From Euglena gracilis (taxonomy: Eukaryota > Euglenida > Euglenophyceae > Euglenales): 64,000 bases of DNA. Positions within the stretch are counted from its first letter, which is position 1, and every line of letters begins with the position of its first letter. The translations under genes and the position numbers were made by a program. This document shows, in pieces, positions 57,881-64,000 of the stretch. The stretch spans positions 79,232,474-79,296,473 of the forward strand of contig CP154956.1 of NCBI GenBank assembly GCA_039621445.1, given 5' to 3'. The notes under the pieces were generated by a model. That model saw only the letters and a program-made list of their open reading frames with translations. It was not told the DNA's origin and made no database searches.

Positions 57881-59241
57881 AACAACAGCAGCCATTCGTT
57901 TTCCGCTTATTGTTTTTCGTTTTTGGGGACCCACGTTTCATTTCTCCTCTCCAGGGGAAGGGAGGGTGCCAGGGCTACCGAGGAATGCTTGGTGGTCGGG
58001 CCCGGGGGGGGGGTCAAAACTGGGGAGGGGTACCTCGGTTGCACATCTGATGAACCCCTGCTGCCGTGCACCTACGAGAACCACCCGCAGCTCGTTGCCT
58101 GCGAGATGTGTGGCACGGCCCGGACTTAAGTGCGGCCGGCGACAGGCGTCGCCACTCCCTGGCCACTGCTACCTGAAGTTTGCGGGGACGGCTCCCGCCT
58201 GTGCCAAGGCCACAAATCACCTTTCTGGTTGGTCCACTGCCAGCCCCAGCAATTCTAACCCGGCCGCATGACCTGCGAGGGAGGCACACTGATGGGCCTT
58301 TTCTCTGGCCTCCCCGGCTGCCCGCTCTTTGCCGCACACATGTGCTTGTGGCGTTGCAACTGCCCCTGAATTTACATTGTCCGATTTGTTTCCCTGTTTT
58401 ATCTTCTCGGCGGTGTCTACCACTCCATTGGACCATTCCCATCCATCTGGTACTTGGATTGCCCGGAAATTACTCTGGGGTATTGCTTTGCCCCCATTTT
58501 CTCACGCTCACCAGGTCTGGCCAATTGAACACCCAGCAAACGTTGCCCCCCCCCCTCCCCGGAGTGGCCATAACCTGTCCTTCTCATCCCGGAAACCAGG
58601 TTCGATACGGAGAGGGTGTGCGGAGCAGAGGAGCGGGAGGGTGTCCGCCCCTCCTGGACTGTCACCGGTCCGGGGGGGGCGCCACTGACCGACTTTTTTG
58701 CCCAACGTCAAGCGCCAGGACAACAACGTTTGCCTCACAACACCAGCCACATAACTGTTTGGGCAAACATCTGTCCAAAAGCCTGCCAAATTTTTTTCGG
58801 CGTGAAGGAAAAGGAAAGGGGGGCCGGGGCACCCCCGTCGGTCCGGGGGTTACCGTAGGAGGAGTTCGAGCTGGAACATCGTTTAAGCCCCCCTCGGGGG
58901 GGGGGGGGAGCTTGAAAACCCTCCTCGAACGACCTTGGAGGAGGGCCAGGACCCTCTTCAAGAGTGCTCAAACGACATTTGAGGACATTTGAGGAGGAGG
59001 GTCTCGAGGAGGAGGGTCTCCTCCTGGGTGCATTCGTTCAGGTATCACGCGATGGAGATAGTCCAGATGCTGCAACTGGACCTTCCCTTGTGTCCTTTTT
59101 TTTTGTTGAATTCTTTTGTCCTTCTCCATTGGCAGGCAGGCACTTTTTCCAGCTGGCTGGTGGGGAGTCCCCTGCAATGCACCAAGAGCGCTGTGGAATC
59201 TTTATTACATCCCAGTGCCAATCCAGAAGGCTTTGTCCTGA

Positions 59242-59462
<221 letters not shown>

Positions 59463-60756
59463 CCTGTTGTTGGTGATGGTGATGATAAGCATAATAGTTC
59501 ATAGCGTGTCCTTCATCTTAGTCCAATGGTATCATTCCAATGGTATCAGCCTCCCCCCCCCCAAAGTGGCCTTGATCAAAACCAGCCTGACCCCTCCTCA
59601 GCATTTCTCCGCAACTTCAAAAGAGGTAACTTTTTCTCTCTTCCCCCCATTGCTTCCTGAAGATGATAGAAAGATCCTGATGTGTTCCTTGTCCCTAATG
59701 TTGTTTCTTTTACTGCTCTTTGTCCTCCACTCTTCTAACCACTCATTCCTGGATAAATAACAATTTATGTATTTTTGTGTGTGGAAAATGCATGTTTGGA
59801 ATATGGCAATTTGAGGTGGTCTTATTTTGGGCGAGGGTCTCGCTTTTGGATTTCTTGCTGAAAATCGGCAGTGGGGTCTTATTTTTGGGGGGGATCGCTG
59901 AGCTTTTATCCCTTTATGGGCAAGAGCAAAACTTACCCCTGGGCAAAAGGGGGGGTAGAACCCCCCCTCCCCCAGCCCCTGGGTAGACCGTGAAAACAGA
60001 AGATTATCACCATGATCCCGGCTCCATTCTCGGAATTTTTTTCCCAGTCGTGAGCGACTGGATATCTAGTTTCCAAATCAACGCCATTTGACCCCCAACT
60101 CCCACCAGGCCCGAGTTATTCACACGCGAAGGGGTCCAAACTGGGTGGGATTGCCCCCCCCCCTCTTCCGAATCTGCCATTTCGCCGAGATCCAAAAAAT
60201 TGGTCAAAAAGTCAATTTTTTGAAAATATCTCCAGAAAATGTACATTGTATCTGGAAGTGTCGGTCTGACGAAATGTACCCCCAGAGGTCCTCTATCGCC
60301 CCCCATGCGCCGTTTTGGCTGCCGACACGCCTGGCCCTTGCTCCGGCGCGCTTTTGCGGCCCAAAATGGCCATTTTGGGGTGTTTTTGGGCCGTTTTTTT
60401 TTGCTCAAAAGATTGGTTTTTCCAATATCTCGACAATGAAGTAAAATCAAAGAAAATGTCTGGTGAGCAAAAATGAACCCCTTGGAATGCCCTATAACCA
60501 ACCATGGTTTACTTTCCCCCCAAAAGTTCGTGTAGCCCGAGTTACGGCCATTTTTTCGGCCAATTTTGGCCCATTTCAGGGGCCATTTTGGGCGGTTTTC
60601 GGGGTCAAAAAAATCGATGTTTCCAAAATATCAAAGGAACTGTCCGGATACCTAAATTGAATTCCGTAAAATGCCTGTGTCAGGCCAGTTTTCGGCCAAT
60701 TTTGGCCATTTTGTACAGTTTTGGCCTGTTTTGATTAAGCCGTTTTACCCCCCCCC

Positions 60757-61160
60757 CCTATCCAACGACCGGCCTTGTCCAATGACCACCCCCCCGGTCA
60801 GTAGCGATCTTTTTTTCAGATGATCTTTTTTTCCAGACGTTCGCGTTCTTACCTCCAGCCTGTTCTTACAACTTTCATGGCGGATTTTGTACCGAGTCAG
60901 CCAGCACATACGGGAACCTATGTGTTGGTGCCTTGTTGATTACCGCACGGTTCTCTCTTTTTTCATCATGAATCTGAGAGTTGTGGCCATGTCAGGCAAA
61001 GGAAACTTTTTTCTTCATTTTTGGGCGAAGCGGGAGAAAATTTTTTTGACCCCGGTCTTGTCTAACGACCACCCCCCGGTCAGTAGCGATACTTGGCCAA
61101 AATAGGCGACCTCCCTAGTCAGTAGCGATATTCAGCGGTCGTTGGACAAGGGGGAGGTAC
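60757..61160. mobile_element. GTCCAACGACC-type element (copy B)
   Basis: The left end CCCCCCTATCCAACGACC and the right end GGTCGTTGGACAAGGGGG are inverted; GTCTAACGACCACCCCCCGG-TCAGTAGCGATA is internal. Copy A (48040-48405) has lost the clean left end. Confidence 0.6.
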
Positions 61161-61756
61161 GCTTGGGGTGAAAAAATAGTCGAAACAATCAGGAGAAAAA
61201 TCGAATTTTTTTTGCCTGAAACCATGTTTTTTTGGCCTCCCGGACCCGGAAAAACTGTTTTTGAGCCGAAAATGAGTGTTTTTCGACCCCTGGCACCCTG
61301 TTTTTTTGGCCCTAAACTGATGCATTTTGGGTCATTGCTGGGTCAAAAATGTCGAAAAATTGAACCGTTCTGGCCCAATTTCTAGGTGAAAGAAGTCGAA
61401 AGAAATCGAGAATTTTTTTGCCCGAACCGATGTTTTTTTTTGGTCTCCCGGACCCGGAAAACCTGTTTTCCCGAAACCCATGGATTTTGGTCATTTCTGG
61501 GTCAAAAAGGTCGAAAAAAGCGAAAATATTTTGGCCGGCGGGCAAGGGCTAGGGCAGGTATGAATTCCCAAGCATCTGCAAAACGAGGCAACCTTTTCCC
61601 TCTTCCACTCTCTCCCTCAGATGATAGAGAAATCTTCATGTGTTCTTTGTCAACAATTTTGTTTCTTTTCCTGCTTTTTGTCCTCCACTCATCCAAACAC
61701 GTTGGCTTGGAGAACGTCTCCTCATCTCTTCTCCATGTCCATACCATTGTTGAAAG

Positions 61757-62143
61757 TAACCCCCCCCCCCCCCCTATAAACCCCCGGGGGTTTAATGGAT
61801 CCGGTTTGGTTGGTCGGCCGAAGGGGGGGGTTTATAGGTGGGGGGGTTATAGGTCCCGGAATTGTTGGTGAAAATCCGACCCCCCAAAATGACCCCGAAA
61901 CCCCCCAAAATTGTCAATTTTTGGCAAATTTGGTCAAAAATGGCATTTTTGATGATGGTAAGTGTCAAAAAATTGCCAAAAAATCAGTTTTTAGGTGGTT
62001 TGCGGCCGAAGGAATCGTCCCTGGCGCCTGTCATTTTTCTTCCCCGAAGGGGGGGTTTTATAGGTTCCGGTTTGGTTGGTCGGCCCGGGGGGGGGTTATA
62101 GGTGGGGGGGGGGTTATAAGTGGGGGGGGGTTAGAAAGTGACC
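61757..62143. mobile_element. Element with CCCCCACCTATAAACCC-type ends (copy B)
   Basis: Counterpart of 49047-49428, with different C-run and G-run lengths. Confidence 0.6.
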
Positions 62144-62772
62144 CCCCCTCCCCCCTGGTTCGACTATCAATGGTACGATAATGACCACACCTCATTTTGA
62201 TCAAAGCCTGAGAAGAATGCCCTCAAATTTCTTTGTCCACCTTTTACACAAGCAGTGCCATTTTGCACATTGGTCAGGTTTTCCAGATGGTTTCCGGTTT
62301 TTTGGGGAGGTCCCCCACCTCCAGGGTTCCTGGCATGGTCAAAAAAAATGACGAAAAGTGGGGAATCAAGGAAAAAATTACGCCAAACCTCTCGGACCCA
62401 TTAAGAAAAAAGACAAAAGTGGGGAGACCAATTTTGCATGTCATTTTCTTTTTCTTTTCATCTGTTGGCTAGACGTTGGGGACTTTTGCAATCCAAAATG
62501 ATGGAAAATATGGGAAATTGTCTCCAGGCAAATGAGCCAGTATAAAGGCAGCTACAGTTTATTTACGTTTTAACCAAGACCAAAATGCGATTTTGAACAC
62601 TTTTTTTTAAGTAAAATTATGTCAAAATTTTTTTCTTCTTCTGGGGAAGGTCCGATGCCCTACGTGGTGTCGTTGCAGAACCCTCTTTGGCAAGAGGGGG
62701 ACGGTCCAGGGAATCATTTTTCACGGTGTTCTTTGTGAAGGGGGGGAAAGGGACGGATCTTTTTTACCCTGC

Positions 62773-62927
62773 AAAGTTGTTTTGGCATACAAAGCATTAG
62801 CGATGCAAACTTATTTTTGGGGATGACGTATTTTTGGGGGTAAGTTTGTTGCTCAGGGTATCAATCATCATAAAAAAAAATAGCAAAAAGGTACCAAAGG
62901 ACTGCACCCTATGAACAACGGCCTTCC
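62773..62927. other. 155-bp segment present only in copy B
   Basis: Copy A reads TTTTTACCCTGC-CTATCCTTCC (about 50070) without it. B contains AAAGTTGTTTTGGCATACAA through ACAACGGCC. No clear target duplication or inverted ends were seen, so it may be an insertion in B or a deletion in A. Confidence 0.75.
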
Positions 62928-63314
62928 TTCCTGCCCTCATCAACCTTTTTAGTGGGATTTTAAACTTAAAGTTTGCAAGAGTTGATTTTGTAAAGAGAAA
63001 ATTTTCAGCTGCACATATAACTTTGGAGGGATCGGGGTCAAAGAGGTAGGTGTACTTTTGCAAAGGTATTTTGGGGGGGATTATTCCCCATGGACAGTTT
63101 TCACCTGTGGGGATGTTTGTTACGCTGGGAAGTTGTGACCTTGGGTCAAGCAGGCATGCTGCTACCTGGACCAAAATCACTAAAAATCTTCGGGTATGGC
63201 ATGTGAGTTTTCAACACATTCTGCAGTTCCACTTATTTTAGTGCTTCACCCTTCCCTTGTCTTCAAGGGCTAAAATTATTGTTTTCCCCACCCACGATCC
63301 GGGGGGGGGGTAGA

Positions 63315-63736
63315 CAGGGTTTGATATAAGGAGGGCGTACATCGTTTAGGTGGGGGGGTGTCCCCCCCCCCTCCTGGCCCGCAGGGGGGGGGGTCCGGAC
63401 CCCCCCCCCACCTGCCAGGGGTCCAGACCGACCCTCGCGGGGGGGTTCCCGGGACCCCCCCCAAAAAGGGTCATTTTTTTCCTCCGGCGCTTTGCGCCGA
63501 AAATTTTTTGCATTTTTGGCACATTTTTGCCCAAAAAGTGCCCAAAATGGCACTTTTGGTCGTTTTGGGGGGTCAAAAATTTTTGGCCCGGCGCTTCGCG
63601 CCGGGCCGAAATTCGGTAACCCAGACCGCGCAACTGTTTAGGTGGGGGGGTGTCCCCCCCACCCCCCCCCCTCCTGGCCCGCAGGGGGGGGGGGTCCGGA
63701 CCCCCCCCCCCCCACCTGTCCTTATATCGAACCCTG
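63315..63736. mobile_element. 422-bp hAT-like MITE inserted only in copy B
   Basis: The ends CAGGGTTTGATATAAGGA and, reverse-complemented, CAGGGTTCGATATAAGGA are an 18-bp terminal inverted repeat with one mismatch. The 8-bp direct repeat GGGGTAGA flanks it (63307-63314 and 63737-63744). Copy A has the empty site with a single GGGGTAGA. An 8-bp target duplication and a CAGGG start are typical of the hAT superfamily. The interior has no coding capacity. It has a roughly 75-bp direct repeat (TTTAGGTGGGGGGGTGTCCC, at 63345 and 63638) and GGCGCTTTGCGCC / GGCGCTTCGCGCC hairpins at 63486 and 63591. Confidence 0.9.
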
Positions 63737-64000
63737 GGGGTAGATGTTCACCTCGGTACACTGGACACATGGCAATGGAATGGGAGAGCCAATTGAGTGG
63801 CAGTCAAGTACCTCCAGAGCCGGCATGCCCCCACCCACATATTGCCCCCAACGGAATGCCGCCACGAACAGACTGGATTATCCGAGGAGGGAATGGGAGG
63901 TTCAACCAGCAGCTTTCCCCCCTTTTTTTATATGGATGCTTTTTTTAGGTCAAAACTTTCATTCGGCATCAATGGTGCCGAGTGATTTCCTCAACTTTTG

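Larger units (their letters stand above)
52169..58129 (+). pseudogene. 3' partial duplicate of the USP48-type gene
   Basis: Copies of the last six recognised exons lie at 52169-52268, 52837-52985, 54555-54667 (approximate), 55378-55514, 56295-56492 and 58028-58129. Protein differences are few: AIAYEG becomes AITYEG and GPHDLSDE becomes GPDDLTDE; the C-x2-C exon differs only silently where compared. The final exon has TTGCACATCTGATG where A has TTGCACAATTTGATG, one base shorter, so the phase that joins correctly in A is broken in B. With no catalytic exons and no obvious start it is probably non-coding, unless it serves as an alternative 3' end by long-range splicing. Confidence 0.7.

Overview
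This window is eukaryotic nuclear DNA. Conserved protein blocks occur only as short, GC-rich exons on the + strand, separated by very long introns full of repeats. The exons join into one gene of the USP48 (animal) / UBP26 (plant) type, a ubiquitin-specific cysteine protease (EC 3.4.19.12) with DUSP domains and a C-terminal ubiquitin-like domain. The species cannot be fixed from the sequence. GC-rich exons, very large introns, abundant homopolymer C/G tracts and a TTAGGG-type interstitial telomeric tract suggest a protist or alga rather than a plant or vertebrate, but this is a guess.

Layout. 1-3.74 kb: upstream DNA with a 1.4-kb inverted-repeat element (1828-3227) and a GC-rich stretch before the likely ATG at 3741. 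3.74-12.2 kb: N-terminal exons and the USP catalytic core (Cys box at 6.98 kb, QQD box at 9.66 kb, zinc-ribbon halves at 10.9 and 11.37 kb, His box at 12.09 kb). 15.4-21 kb: end of the core and the first DUSP domain. 20.9-28.4 kb: a giant intron holding a 19-bp minisatellite (about 62 units, with a 304-bp higher-order period) and a 163-bp satellite array (about 22 units). 28.4-29.1 kb: second DUSP. 36.3-40.0 kb: third DUSP and the C-x2-C segment after it. 41.6-45.13 kb: ubiquitin-like domain, conserved GF tail and a terminal half zinc finger ending in TAA. The gene is therefore about 41 kb long.

The 3' third of the gene lies in a roughly 13.0-kb direct tandem duplication: copy A about 39145-52136, copy B from 52137 past the window end. 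Copy B repeats exons from DUSP3 to the zinc finger but has no 5' part. Inside it, about 1.15 kb is inverted relative to copy A, the last exon differs by one base that breaks the reading frame, and a 422-bp hAT-like element sits in an 8-bp target duplication that copy A has only once. Copy B may instead be a second haplotype wrongly joined by the assembler.

The introns hold many non-autonomous, foldback-type elements: a Tc1/mariner foldback with transposase remnants (34738-36073), a 284-bp MITE with a 5-bp target duplication (36908-37191), several families whose ends are C-runs plus a short A/T core, GTTCGA-rich palindromic repeats, UUCG-type GC hairpins, and microsatellites. No bacterial features, rRNA, tRNA or CRISPR arrays were recognised.
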